This document shows positions 1-8,773 of a stretch of 64,000 bases of DNA, piece after piece; within the stretch, counting starts at the first letter, position 1, and every line of letters begins with the position of its first letter. The translations under genes were made by a program, and so were the position numbers. Source of the stretch: SAR116 cluster bacterium (GTDB lineage Bacteria; Pseudomonadota; Alphaproteobacteria; Puniceispirillales; Puniceispirillaceae); the NCBI GenBank assembly GCA_004212735.1, contig SHBD01000001.1, positions 124,001 through 188,000 on the forward strand. The letters run 5' to 3'. Under the pieces are notes generated by a model that did no database searches, was not told the DNA's origin, and saw only the letters and a program-made list of their open reading frames with translations.

Positions 1-49
1 GGGGCGGCCTGATACCACCTTGTCCCGTCTGAGACTGATCGCTGGTTGA
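1..49 (+). CDS. C-terminal end of an upstream gene (partial)
   Basis: An open frame enters from the left edge at base 2 and ends at the TGA at 47-49, encoding 15 residues ([15 protein letters not shown]). It stops 11 bases before the argB start, a spacing typical of genes in one operon. In many alphaproteobacteria the gene before argB is engB/ysxC, but 15 residues are too few to identify it. Confidence 0.4.
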   Translation, partial: GRPDTTLSRLRLIAG

Positions 50-60
50 AGGGCGGCACT

Positions 61-969
61 ATGGATGATTCGCAAAACACATCGGCAGACCAGTTCCTCG
101 AAAAAGCAGGTATGCTGATCGAAGCTCTGCCGTTCATGCGCCGCTACTCTGATAAGACCATCGTTGTCAAATTTGGTGGCCATGCCATGGGCGAGCCTGA
201 ATATGTGAGCGCCTTTGCATCTGATATTGCGCTTCTCGATCAGGTGGGAGCACGGCCTGTCGTGGTGCATGGCGGCGGCCCACAGATTGGCGAGATGCTG
301 AAGAAGCTGCAGATTGAGTCGAATTTTGTCGACGGTTTGCGGGTGACAGATGAAGCAACCATATCTGTTGTTGAAATGGTTTTGGCTGGAGGGATTAACA
401 AAGCGCTTGTTGCCGCCATCACCATGGCTGGTGGTCGTGCTGTCGGTATTTCCGGCAAGGATGGTAGCTTGATCATGGCACGCAAGCTGAAGGCTCAGGC
501 GAAATCAGCTGAGAGCGCGATAGAGAAAGTTGTTGACCTTGGCTTTGTTGGTGAACCCTCGAAGATCAACACTGAAGTTCTGGACGCACTCGGTGAAAAA
601 AATCTGATCCCCGTTGTGGCTCCGGTTGGTGGTGGTGAGGACGGGATGACTTACAACATCAATGCTGACACGGCAGCCGGTGCTATCTCTGCTGCGCTTG
701 GTGCCACGCGGATGTTGATGCTGACAGATGTTTCAGGGGTGCTCGACAACGCTGGCAATCTGATGTCCGAACTCACGGTGAGCGAGGCAGAAAGCCTGAT
801 CCATGACGGTACGGTCTCTGGCGGGATGATCCCAAAGGTTGAGACCTGTATTCAGGCTGTCCTTGGCGGGGCCGAAGCTGCGGTTATCATGGACGGACGC
901 GCGCCGCATGCCTTGCTTGTCGAATTGTTTACCGAACATGGGATGGGCACCTTTATCAAGCCTGACTAG
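61..969 (+). CDS. argB: acetylglutamate kinase
   Basis: Phosphorylates N-acetyl-L-glutamate in the second step of arginine biosynthesis, in the cytoplasm. The 302-residue protein has the amino acid kinase fold: the phosphate-binding KFGGHAM segment near residue 37, VVHGGGPQI near 69, the substrate loop GLRVTDEAT and GISGKDGS. Length is normal for ArgB. The ATG at 61 is preferred over an in-frame TTG at 46 because an AGGG lies just upstream of it and the TTG overlaps the stop of the upstream gene. It is the first recognisable gene of a rightward run with a HAD phosphatase, dapD and dapE, so arginine and lysine/diaminopimelate synthesis are neighbours here. Confidence 0.95.
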   Translation: MDDSQNTSADQFLEKAGMLIEALPFMRRYSDKTIVVKFGGHAMGEPEYVSAFASDIALLDQVGARPVVVHGGGPQIGEMLKKLQIESNFVDGLRVTDEATISVVEMVLAGGINKALVAAITMAGGRAVGISGKDGSLIMARKLKAQAKSAESAIEKVVDLGFVGEPSKINTEVLDALGEKNLIPVVAPVGGGEDGMTYNINADTAAGAISAALGATRMLMLTDVSGVLDNAGNLMSELTVSEAESLIHDGTVSGGMIPKVETCIQAVLGGAEAAVIMDGRAPHALLVELFTEHGMGTFIKPD

Positions 970-1013
970 ACTTCTAGTCGACCTCACAGAGTAAAAAGAT
1001 GGAGTTAATAATC

Positions 1014-1703
1014 ATGCCGCAGACTTTTCCTGTGGAGGAAATCAAGGACTGGATCTTTGACCTCGACAATACAATCTATCCGGCACGTTCAAATCTGTTT
1101 GTGCGCGTTGCCGTGCGAATCACCGAATTTGTAGCCACCCATTTTGACGTACCGCAGGATGAAGCGCGCGTGATTCAAAAGGATTTGTTCCAGCGCTATG
1201 GAACGACGATGCGCGGCCTTATGGTTGAAGAGGGACTTGAGCCATCTGACTATTTGCATTTTGTGCATGACATTGATGTCAGTGACTTGCCGCGTGAGGC
1301 CGAGTTGGAGGCGATGCTTGCCAAGTTGCCTGGCCGCAAACATATCTTCACGAACGGCACCGTGCCGCATGCCGAGAACATCCTAAATGCCTATGGTATA
1401 CGCCATCATTTTGAGCATATCTTTGATATTGTGGGAGCTGACTATGTGCCCAAGCCAGAAGCCCATGCTTTTGCGAAATTCATAGAAAAGACTGGCATTG
1501 ATCCACATGGCGCGGTGATGATCGAAGATATGGCGCGTAATCTTGAACCAGCCGCGGCCATGGGCATGCGGACTGTCTGGCTGACAAGTGACTATGAATG
1601 GGCCACCAAGGGTGCCAACGAGCCTTATGTGCATTACATTGGTGAGGATTTGAAGAGCTTTCTTGCGCCGCTGACTGGCCAGACCCTTGCCAATCAGGCG
1701 TGA
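1014..1703 (+). CDS. HAD-superfamily pyrimidine 5'-nucleotidase
   Basis: A 229-residue HAD hydrolase of the pyrimidine 5'-nucleotidase (SDT1-like) type. Motif I is [11 protein letters not shown] near the N-terminus with the nucleophile and acid/base aspartates; motif II is IFTNGT; motif III is the Lys in VPKPEAHAF; motif IV is VMIEDMARN. It probably dephosphorylates nucleoside monophosphates or a similar small phosphate ester; the true substrate cannot be read from sequence. The start at 1014 is chosen because TGGAGT lies eight bases upstream, whereas an in-frame ATG at 999 has no such site. This gene commonly sits between argB and dapD in alphaproteobacteria. Confidence 0.85.
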   Translation: MPQTFPVEEIKDWIFDLDNTIYPARSNLFVRVAVRITEFVATHFDVPQDEARVIQKDLFQRYGTTMRGLMVEEGLEPSDYLHFVHDIDVSDLPREAELEAMLAKLPGRKHIFTNGTVPHAENILNAYGIRHHFEHIFDIVGADYVPKPEAHAFAKFIEKTGIDPHGAVMIEDMARNLEPAAAMGMRTVWLTSDYEWATKGANEPYVHYIGEDLKSFLAPLTGQTLANQA

Positions 1704-1773
1704 AACGCCGATATCAAAGACAAATAAAAGAGGTGGCCGCGTGGTCAACCTGCTTAGCGACCAGGAGGCCAAA

Positions 1774-2634
1774 ATGGACAAGGCGCAACTTGAAACTGAA
1801 ATCAACGCTGCTTGGGATGACCGTGATAATGTCAGCACCCAGACAGGTGGCGCTGTGCGCGAGGCTGTAATGGTAGCGCTGGACATGCTCGACAGCGGGG
1901 CTGCCCGGGTTGCCGAACCACTTGGCGATCATCAATGGCAGGTCAATCAGTGGCTGAAAAAAGCTGTGCTGTTGTCGTTCCGCCTGAATGACATGGCCTG
2001 CATACCCTCAGGCACGCATTATCCGGGGGCCGGCGAGGCACTCTGGTGGGATAAGGTGCCCTCGAAATTTGCTGGCTGGGATGAGACCAGATTTCGTGCT
2101 GCAGGCTTTCGCGCTGTTCCCGGTTGTATTGTCCGGCACTCAGCCCACATCGCCTCGGGTGCTGTGCTGATGCCGAGCTTTGTCAATCTTGGCGCCTTTG
2201 TCGATGGCGGCACGATGGTTGATACATGGGCGACTGTTGGATCGTGTGCGCAGATTGGTAAGAATGTCCACCTGTCTGGCGGTGCTGGCATCGGCGGTGT
2301 TCTTGAACCATTGCAGGCTGGTCCGGTGATCATCGAGGATGATTGTTTCATTGGCGCCCGTTCCGAGGTTGTCGAGGGGGTGGTTGTTGAGCGCGGTGCT
2401 GTTCTGTCCATGGGTGTGTTCATCGGCGCCTCAACAAAAATTATCGATCGTGTGACTGGTGAGGTTCACATGGGCCGTGTACCTGCCTATTCAGTTGTTG
2501 TGCCGGGCTCGTTGCCAGGAAAGCCGCTTGCCGATGGCAACCCCGGACCGTCACTATCCTGTGCCGTGATAATCAAACAGGTGGATGAGAAAACCCGTTC
2601 CAAAACTTCGGTAAATGACCTTTTGAGAGATTGA
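1774..2634 (+). CDS. dapD: 2,3,4,5-tetrahydropyridine-2,6-dicarboxylate N-succinyltransferase
   Basis: Transfers succinyl from succinyl-CoA to tetrahydrodipicolinate in the succinylase branch of diaminopimelate/lysine synthesis. The 286-residue protein has the DapD N-terminal helical domain followed by left-handed beta-helix hexapeptide repeats ([46 protein letters not shown]). The ATG at 1774 follows a strong AGGAGG at about 1763; an upstream in-frame extension to 1687 overlaps the previous gene and is not conserved in the family. The stop overlaps the dapE start as TGATG, so the two are probably translationally coupled. Confidence 0.96.
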   Translation: MDKAQLETEINAAWDDRDNVSTQTGGAVREAVMVALDMLDSGAARVAEPLGDHQWQVNQWLKKAVLLSFRLNDMACIPSGTHYPGAGEALWWDKVPSKFAGWDETRFRAAGFRAVPGCIVRHSAHIASGAVLMPSFVNLGAFVDGGTMVDTWATVGSCAQIGKNVHLSGGAGIGGVLEPLQAGPVIIEDDCFIGARSEVVEGVVVERGAVLSMGVFIGASTKIIDRVTGEVHMGRVPAYSVVVPGSLPGKPLADGNPGPSLSCAVIIKQVDEKTRSKTSVNDLLRD

Positions 2635-3785
2635 TGGACAGAACCTCAAAAGCTGTTCTGCTCGCACAGAGGCTCCTTCGATGTCCCTCTGTGACGCCTG
2701 CTGAGGGCGGTGCCCTTGATTTGCTTGAGGCCGAACTGACAGCCATAGGCTGTGTCTGCACGCGCCTGCCATTTGGCGAGGGTGAGGCCCGTGTGGACAA
2801 CCTGTTTGCCCGGTGGGGCACGGATGGGCCGCACTTCGCCTTTGCCGGCCATACCGATGTGGTGCCGCCGGGTGATGCGGCCGCCTGGACTTATGATCCC
2901 TTTTCCGGAGAGATTGTTGATGGCTGGCTTCATGGTCGTGGGGCAGCTGATATGAAGGGTGGTGTTGCCGCGTTTGTGGCCGCCGCTGCGCAGTTTTTGG
3001 AAACACCACCGCAACACGGGTCGATCAGTTTTCTGATTACCGGTGATGAGGAAGGTGATGCCATCAATGGCACTACCAGAATGGTTGACTGGGTGCGCGA
3101 CAATGATCATGTCCCGGATATGTGTCTTGTTGGCGAGCCGACCAATGTCAGTGAGATGGGTGATGTCATTAAGAATGGGCGGCGCGGGAGCTTATCCTGC
3201 CAGCTGACGGTTACCGGCATTCAGGGGCATGTTGCCTATCCGCATTTCGCCGACAACCCACTGACACACCTATTGGCCATGTTGGCACCTGTGAATGGCT
3301 GTGAACTTGATGGTGGGACAGAGTTTTTTGATCCATCGACAACGAATGTCACCTCAATTGATGTTGGCAACACAGCTGGCAATGTCATTCCAGCCAGTGC
3401 AACAGCTCAGTTTAATATCCGCTTCAATACCGAACATAGTGCTGACAGCCTGATTGGTTGGCTTGAGGAACATTTTAACCGTGTTGGCGGCAAGTGGGAG
3501 GCACACTGGAAGGCGACGGCGCATCCCTTTGTGACGCCGCCCGGCCAACTGACCGAGATGATCGCCGAGGCGGCGGAAAAAATTGTTGGGCGTAGACCGG
3601 AATTATTGACTAATGGCGGCACATCAGATGCAAGGTTCATCACCACTATCTGCCCGGTCGCCGAATTTGGGCTGGTCGGTAAGACGATGCACAAGATTGA
3701 TGAGCAGGTCGCGGTGGAGGATATTGACGCTCTTACCGATGTCTACACACACATCCTGCACTCATTTTTTGAAAAGGTGAAATGA
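2634..3785 (+). CDS. dapE: succinyl-diaminopimelate desuccinylase
   Basis: Zinc-dependent M20-family hydrolase that releases succinate from N-succinyl-LL-diaminopimelate, the step after DapC. In the 383-residue protein the metal-binding motif AGHTDVVPPGD has His73 and Asp75; the bridging Asp is in GRGAADMKGG, the catalytic Glu pair in TGDEEGD near 140, and later ligands are in VGEPT and KTMHKIDE. Length matches the family (about 375). The ATG overlaps the dapD stop. The end overlaps the next small membrane-protein gene by four bases (ATGA), continuing the operon. Confidence 0.96.
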   Translation: MDRTSKAVLLAQRLLRCPSVTPAEGGALDLLEAELTAIGCVCTRLPFGEGEARVDNLFARWGTDGPHFAFAGHTDVVPPGDAAAWTYDPFSGEIVDGWLHGRGAADMKGGVAAFVAAAAQFLETPPQHGSISFLITGDEEGDAINGTTRMVDWVRDNDHVPDMCLVGEPTNVSEMGDVIKNGRRGSLSCQLTVTGIQGHVAYPHFADNPLTHLLAMLAPVNGCELDGGTEFFDPSTTNVTSIDVGNTAGNVIPASATAQFNIRFNTEHSADSLIGWLEEHFNRVGGKWEAHWKATAHPFVTPPGQLTEMIAEAAEKIVGRRPELLTNGGTSDARFITTICPVAEFGLVGKTMHKIDEQVAVEDIDALTDVYTHILHSFFEKVK

Positions 3786-4354
3786 TGCAGCATTATGGCC
3801 TGACATTGGCACCGGGTGTCCTGTTTATCTATATCAAACGCACAGTGCTGGTGATGCTTGGCAGGCTGTCCATTGATGATGCGTTTCAGGCCAACATTCC
3901 TGGCCTGTGGCAGGCGATCTGGTCTTCGATGATTTTCACCTTTTTGGTGTCTGTATATCCGGGCATCCAGAATGGACTGACCTTGCTGTTTGCCAACATG
4001 ATGATGCAGATGGTAGCCGTCCTTGTCATGGTGTTTTTGTTCATGGCGGCGCTGCGCGCGCTGCAACTCGAAGCGCGCATGTTTGCCTATATCGTGCCCT
4101 TTCTGTGGATCGAGAATGTCCAGCATCTGTTTGCCGGGATCATCCAGAATTTCGTGATCGTTTCTGCAAACCCGAAATTGCTGATGTTGATCACGCCAAT
4201 CATCGTTTGGACAATCTATTGGCTGTGGCGGCTTGGCAAGGTGCAACTGCAGCGTGGTGGATGGATTGCAACCGGCTTTCTTGCGCTGTCATTCGTCATT
4301 GATCTTCTGCTGTTCATCATTGTGCAAGTCAGGGTGCATATGCCGGTTGGCTAG
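3782..4354 (+). CDS. small multi-pass membrane protein, function unknown
   Basis: A 190-residue hydrophobic protein with about four membrane segments, near residues 38-60, 72-95, 135-155 and 163-185, and a short basic stretch (RLGKVQLQRGG) between the last two. I recognise no catalytic motif. It overlaps the dapE stop by ATGA and is therefore probably the last gene of the argB-dapD-dapE transcript. It is convergent with truA, whose stop overlaps its own. A Yip1-like or other small integral membrane family is possible but not shown. Confidence 0.75.
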   Translation: MMQHYGLTLAPGVLFIYIKRTVLVMLGRLSIDDAFQANIPGLWQAIWSSMIFTFLVSVYPGIQNGLTLLFANMMMQMVAVLVMVFLFMAALRALQLEARMFAYIVPFLWIENVQHLFAGIIQNFVIVSANPKLLMLITPIIVWTIYWLWRLGKVQLQRGGWIATGFLALSFVIDLLLFIIVQVRVHMPVG

Positions 4355-5109
4355 GACCAGTCGATACCCTTGTAGCTTACAGCTGAGAGATATAGACCCT
4401 CGGCTGGGGCTGTTGGACCAGCCGCAGCTCTGTCAAGCGCGACAAGCGCGGCACTGACGTCATCGGCACTCCATTTTCCAGTACCAACAAGAGCCAGAGT
4501 GCCTGTGATGTTGCGCACTTGATGGTGCAGAAATGACCGCGCAGCAACATGCAGATGTATCTCTGCGCCAACGGCTTCGATGCGCAACTCGTCTATTGTG
4601 CGAATGGCGCTGTCTGCCTGGCACTGGCTCGCCCGAAAGCTGGTAAAATCATGTTTGCCAACAAGCCGGTCGGCCGCCAGCTGCATGGCTGCTGGATTAA
4701 GTCGTTGCCTGTGATGCCAAACACGTCCGAGCGCCAGCGCGGGCGGTGTCCGCTGGGCCAGAATGCGATAGAGATATTGGCGTTGCGTCGCGGAAAACCG
4801 CGCGTGAACGCTCTCATCGACAGCCTGCGCTTGCAAGATTGTCACGGGCCAATTGCCAATCAGCGCATTCAGCGCCTCAGTGACCCTGTTTTCATCGAAT
4901 TTGTCGGGCAAGTCCAGGTGTGCCACCTGTCCTGTTGCATGCACCCCCGAGTCGGTTCGTCCGGCGCCTTGAATCTGAATGGCATAACCGCATAGCTGGG
5001 TTGCTGCCTCCTCAATCACCTGTTGGACGGAGATGCCATTGGCCTGTCGCTGCCAGCCAACGAAAGGCGAGCCATCATATTCAATCCTGATCAAGAAGCG
5101 CTGTGTCAT
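4351..5109 (-). CDS. truA: tRNA pseudouridine(38-40) synthase
   Basis: Makes pseudouridine at positions 38-40 of the anticodon arm of many tRNAs. The 252-residue protein begins with the TruA signature RIEYDGSPFVGWQRQ and has the catalytic aspartate in GAGRTDSGVHATG (Asp53), then DFTSFRASQC and SFLHHQVRNI, which line the active site. It follows fmt with a four-base overlap, so def, fmt and truA form a leftward translation-related operon. Confidence 0.95.
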   Translation of the reverse strand: MTQRFLIRIEYDGSPFVGWQRQANGISVQQVIEEAATQLCGYAIQIQGAGRTDSGVHATGQVAHLDLPDKFDENRVTEALNALIGNWPVTILQAQAVDESVHARFSATQRQYLYRILAQRTPPALALGRVWHHRQRLNPAAMQLAADRLVGKHDFTSFRASQCQADSAIRTIDELRIEAVGAEIHLHVAARSFLHHQVRNITGTLALVGTGKWSADDVSAALVALDRAAAGPTAPAEGLYLSAVSYKGIDWS

Positions 5110-6086
5110 GATGGGGTGACGTCAGGTTGTGGGCCAAAGACATGGCCGGGAGCTATGTCCTGCCCATTCAAAAAGTCGCGCGCTTCCATTGCCTTTTTAC
5201 CTGCTGGCTGTACCCGGGAAATTTCAAGAACCCCGTCAATTGTTGCCACGCGCATCTGGCCTGCCGGACCGATACCGAGGAAGCTGCCAGCTTGAGCGTT
5301 GTCTGGCATGTCGGTCACAGGCCTTGCCGCGGCTATCTTGATGCGGCCCTTCGGACCGTCGAACCAGGTCCCGGGATAGGGCGAGAATGCCCGGATTTTT
5401 CGATCCGTGACTGAAAGTGGCGCATGCCAGTCAATGGCACATTCAGCGGTGTTGATCTTTGGTGCGTAGATCGCGTTCTCAACATCCTGCGCTTGCGCCT
5501 GTGCCAAAGAATTCGGCAGGTCTGCAATGACGGTTTCCAGCAGGTCGGCATTCAGCTGGGCAAGCCTGTCATGCAGGGTGCCAGCGGTGTCATCCTCCGC
5601 GATCTCGCACTCCAGCGTGGCAAGCACCGGTCCTGTGTCCAGCCCTGTCTCCATACGCATGGCCGACATGCCGGTGCGCGTGTCGCCAGTGGCGATTGCG
5701 CGTTGAATTGGTGCCGCACCGCGCCAGCGCGGCAACAGTGAAGCGTGCCCGTTGATGCAGCCATAGCGTGGCATGTCCAGCACCGGTTTTGGCAACAACA
5801 ATCCATAGGCGACAACGACAACGGCATCCGCCTCAAATGCCGCCAGCTCGTCTTGCACCTCTTTGGATTTGAGTGAGCGTGGCCAACGGACGGGCAGGCC
5901 AAGCTGCTGTGCGTATTTTGCAAGAGGAACCAGCTGCTCCTTCATGCCGCGACCAGCTGGCCGGGGAGGTTGAGTATAGACAGCAGCGACGTCATGCGTG
6001 TGGGTGAGGCGCGCCAGCGCCGGTATGGCAAAATCCGGACTTCCCATGAAGACAATACGCTTCTTTTCATCTGGCCGTCCGGTCAT
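5106..6086 (-). CDS. fmt: methionyl-tRNA formyltransferase
   Basis: Formylates initiator Met-tRNA using 10-formyl-tetrahydrofolate. The N-terminal domain starts IVFMGSPDFAIPAL, contains VVVAYGLLLPKPVL, and has the catalytic signature INGHASLLPRWRGAAPIQ (Asn and His present; the usual INVH is INGH here), plus METGLDTGPVL. The C-terminal OB domain runs from about residue 210. I place the start at 6086, after an AAGGCGAG site, giving 326 residues; an in-frame ATG at 6113 would overlap def. Five bases separate it from def. Confidence 0.94.
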   Translation of the reverse strand: MTGRPDEKKRIVFMGSPDFAIPALARLTHTHDVAAVYTQPPRPAGRGMKEQLVPLAKYAQQLGLPVRWPRSLKSKEVQDELAAFEADAVVVVAYGLLLPKPVLDMPRYGCINGHASLLPRWRGAAPIQRAIATGDTRTGMSAMRMETGLDTGPVLATLECEIAEDDTAGTLHDRLAQLNADLLETVIADLPNSLAQAQAQDVENAIYAPKINTAECAIDWHAPLSVTDRKIRAFSPYPGTWFDGPKGRIKIAAARPVTDMPDNAQAGSFLGIGPAGQMRVATIDGVLEISRVQPAGKKAMEARDFLNGQDIAPGHVFGPQPDVTPS

Positions 6087-6090
6087 CAGA

Positions 6091-6621
6091 TTACTCGCCT
6101 TTCGGGCTACCACCGCCGGATTGACGCATCTCCTTCATGAAACGGCGCACGATCATATCGCGCTTCAACCGCGAGATATGATCGATGAACAAAACTCCAT
6201 CAAGGTGATCCACTTCATGCTGGACGCAGGCGGCAAGCAACCCCTCGCAGGTCAGGCGCTTCTCATCGCCGGCGATATCGGTATATTTCACCTCGACGAC
6301 AGCAGGGCGTTCCACATCGGCTGTCTGGTCAGGTATGGACAGGCAGCCCTCCTCGAGAACGGCCAACTCGTCCGATCGGTTGATGATCTCTGGATTGATC
6401 ATTTTGAGCAATTCCCGTGTCTCATCCTTGCCGCAATCCATGACAATCAAGCGCTGACTGATATTGATCTGTGGGGCGGCAAGACCAATTCCGGGCGCGT
6501 CATACATGGTCTCGGCCATATCCGTCAGCAGTTGCCGGATCCCCTCCGTGATCTCTGGTACAGGCGCAGCCACTTTGCGCAGGACTGGATCGGGGATGGT
6601 GATAATCGGAATGAGCGCCAT
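6091..6621 (-). CDS. def: peptide deformylase
   Basis: Iron/zinc hydrolase removing the N-formyl group from nascent proteins. All three motifs are present: GIGLAAPQ, EGCLSIPD (Cys metal ligand) and QHEVDHLDG (HExxH). The start at MALIPIITIPDP gives 176 residues, the family norm; a longer frame to 6675 adds 18 residues lacking family similarity. It is the first gene of the def-fmt-truA operon and is divergent from rmuC. Confidence 0.95.
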   Translation of the reverse strand: MALIPIITIPDPVLRKVAAPVPEITEGIRQLLTDMAETMYDAPGIGLAAPQINISQRLIVMDCGKDETRELLKMINPEIINRSDELAVLEEGCLSIPDQTADVERPAVVEVKYTDIAGDEKRLTCEGLLAACVQHEVDHLDGVLFIDHISRLKRDMIVRRFMKEMRQSGGGSPKGE

Positions 6622-6763
6622 AGTTCGCCTCTGCCTGTTCGGATGTGCTGAAACGATTGGCTTCAACAATGTCAATCAGTTAGGCGATGGCGCCGTTGCA
6701 GTCAAGCCGTCGGCATGCGACACTTGTTTTAATCAGCACAGGAAAAGCAAGAGTCCGCCAGTC

Positions 6764-7843
6764 ATGCCAGGATTTTCCACTCTTATCATCATCGCGCTTA
6801 CAACCATCATTCTGCTATTGGTCATGATGATGCTGCGGCGCCAGCCAGCAGGGGATGATACCGGCCTTGCTGAGTTGAGGGGCCAGTTGGCACAGATGGC
6901 GGGCCAGTCGGGCGAGCTACAAAAGGTGATTGCAAGCCAGATGGCCGAGTCGGAGGGAAGGCTCGGCACACGGCTTGAACAATCGTTACGTGATCAGAAT
7001 GAGCGCACAACCAAATCCCTAACTGGGATGGCCGAAAAACTTGCCGTCATAACCGAGGCGAACAACCACATTTCACAATTGTCCGGTCAGGTCACACAGC
7101 TGCAGAACATCCTGTCCAACAAACAGGCGCGCGGCAGTTTTGGTGAGGTTCAACTGGAAAATCTTGTCAAGGATGCGCTACCGGACAGTGCTTTTTCTTT
7201 TCAGCATACATTGACCAATGGCCGCCGCGTCGATTGCTTCATCACTATGCCCAACCCCCCCGGCTCAATCTGTATTGACTCCAAATTTCCCCTCGAATCC
7301 TTTCGCGCTCTGATCGAAGCGGCTGATGAGGCAGCGCGTGTGGCGGCGCGGCGCTCACTAGAAGGTGATGTTAAAAAACATATCAATGACATTGCACAAA
7401 AATATATCGTTCCTGGCGAAACGGCAGAGAGCGCTATTTTGTTTCTGCCATCAGAGTCCGTTTATGCTGAAATAAATCTGCAACTGCCAAAACTGGTCGA
7501 GGCCAGTCGTCGGGCGCATGTCTATATGGCTGGCCCGGACAATTTGATGTTGATCCTGCATACTGTCAGGGCCATTTTGCGTGATGCCCAGATGCACGAG
7601 GCGGCCGGCCTGATTCAAAAAGAAGTGGACATGATGATGCAGGATGTGACCCGGCTCGATGACCGTGTTTCCAAATTGGCCACGCATTTCCAGCAGGCGG
7701 AAAAGGACATCAGCGATATTCAGACCTCGACACGAAAAATAACCTCGCGGGGTCAGAAAATCACCCAAATCGAGGTGGCGGAGGACCGGGCTGTCTCGCC
7801 GGTAGCAGACGCGGCTGACCCCAAGCCGGATCTTCTGAGCTAG
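6764..7843 (+). CDS. rmuC: DNA recombination protein RmuC
   Basis: A 359-residue RmuC-family protein: an N-terminal membrane anchor (about residues 4-25), a coiled-coil segment (about 35-125) and the RmuC core with [24 protein letters not shown] and [13 protein letters not shown]. RmuC limits inversions and rearrangements at repeats in E. coli; its biochemistry is not settled. The start at 6764 puts the membrane segment at the N-terminus; the longer frame to 6464 is antisense to def. Its stop overlaps the stop of recR. Confidence 0.9.
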   Translation: MPGFSTLIIIALTTIILLLVMMMLRRQPAGDDTGLAELRGQLAQMAGQSGELQKVIASQMAESEGRLGTRLEQSLRDQNERTTKSLTGMAEKLAVITEANNHISQLSGQVTQLQNILSNKQARGSFGEVQLENLVKDALPDSAFSFQHTLTNGRRVDCFITMPNPPGSICIDSKFPLESFRALIEAADEAARVAARRSLEGDVKKHINDIAQKYIVPGETAESAILFLPSESVYAEINLQLPKLVEASRRAHVYMAGPDNLMLILHTVRAILRDAQMHEAAGLIQKEVDMMMQDVTRLDDRVSKLATHFQQAEKDISDIQTSTRKITSRGQKITQIEVAEDRAVSPVADAADPKPDLLS

Positions 7844-8433
7844 CCCAGTTTGCCCCGTGCTTTCAGCGCTTGCGCCAGCGTTCCATCGTCAAGATAGTCA
7901 AGTTCTCCACCAACCGGTACACCATGTGCCAGCCGGGTGACCTCGACCGGCAATCCGGCAACGCGCTCCTGGATGTAATGCGCCGTTGTCTGGCCATCGA
8001 CCGTCGCGGAGAGCGCCAGAATGACCTCGGCCATTTCCGGGTGACCCGTGCGTTTGACAAGCCGATCAATGTGAAGCTCATTCGGGCCGCGGCCATCAAT
8101 CGCGCTCAATGTTCCACCAAGCACATGATACAGGCCGCGAAAGACAGCTGCGCGCTCAATCGCCCACAGGCTGCCAACATCTTCAACGACGCAGATGATG
8201 GACCGGTCTCGCCGAGTGTCGATGCAGATCTTGCAGACGTCACCAGTGTCGAGATTGCCACAATCTGCACAGGCACGAATACGTGTTGCCACGTCATTCA
8301 TTTCACGGGCGAGCGGCACCATCAACCGCTCTCTGTTTTGCAACAAAAACAGCGCGGCGCGGCGCGCAGACCGCGGGCCAAGTCCGGGGATACGGGCCAT
8401 TTTCTTGATCAGGTCTTCAACCGCATTGTCCAT
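7840..8433 (-). CDS. recR: recombination mediator RecR
   Basis: Partner of RecO/RecF in loading RecA at gaps. The 197-residue protein shows the helix-hairpin-helix region ([11 protein letters not shown]), a C4 zinc finger (Cys55, Cys58, Cys67, Cys70), and the TOPRIM domain with the acidic Glu in [14 protein letters not shown] and the conserved [10 protein letters not shown]. Last gene of the ffs-dnaX-ybaB-recR run, 16 bases after ybaB. Confidence 0.96.
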   Translation of the reverse strand: MDNAVEDLIKKMARIPGLGPRSARRAALFLLQNRERLMVPLAREMNDVATRIRACADCGNLDTGDVCKICIDTRRDRSIICVVEDVGSLWAIERAAVFRGLYHVLGGTLSAIDGRGPNELHIDRLVKRTGHPEMAEVILALSATVDGQTTAHYIQERVAGLPVEVTRLAHGVPVGGELDYLDDGTLAQALKARGKLG

Positions 8434-8449
8434 CTTGAGACCTGTTGAT

Positions 8450-8773
8450 TTAAAAAGGAAGGTTCATGCCGGGTGGCAATGGCAGGCCACCAGTGATGTC
8501 TTTCATCCGGGCAGCCATCTCGGCTTCGGCATTTTGCTTGGCGTTGTTTGTCGCCAGACAGATCATGTCTTCCAGAACATCAATTTCATTTGCATCGACA
8601 GACGCTGGATTGATCGAAACGGATTTTACAAAACCTTTGCCATTTACCGTCACGATGACGGAGTCGCCGCCCACTGATGCGGCAAAGCTGGCCTGCTCCA
8701 TCTCGCTTTGCAGCGCTTCCATGCGCCCTTTCATTTCCTGAACCTTCTTCATCATTCCGGCCATATTGCGCAT
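8450..8773 (-). CDS. YbaB/EbfC nucleoid-associated protein
   Basis: A 107-residue YbaB/EbfC family DNA-binding protein, usually a dimer that binds DNA and sits between dnaX and recR as here. Visible features are the amphipathic N-terminal helix rich in Met, Lys and Glu ([20 protein letters not shown]), the central beta strands [16 protein letters not shown] and the C-terminal helix. The ATG at 8773 overlaps the dnaX stop (TGATG); an ATG one codon upstream is equally possible. Confidence 0.92.
   Translation of the reverse strand: MRNMAGMMKKVQEMKGRMEALQSEMEQASFAASVGGDSVIVTVNGKGFVKSVSINPASVDANEIDVLEDMICLATNNAKQNAEAEMAARMKDITGGLPLPPGMNLPF

Noticed and set aside
3743-4246. A 167-codon minus-strand frame opposite the small membrane protein
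   Set aside because: His/Gln/Arg-rich antisense shadow; the plus strand has a coupled start and membrane-helix pattern.
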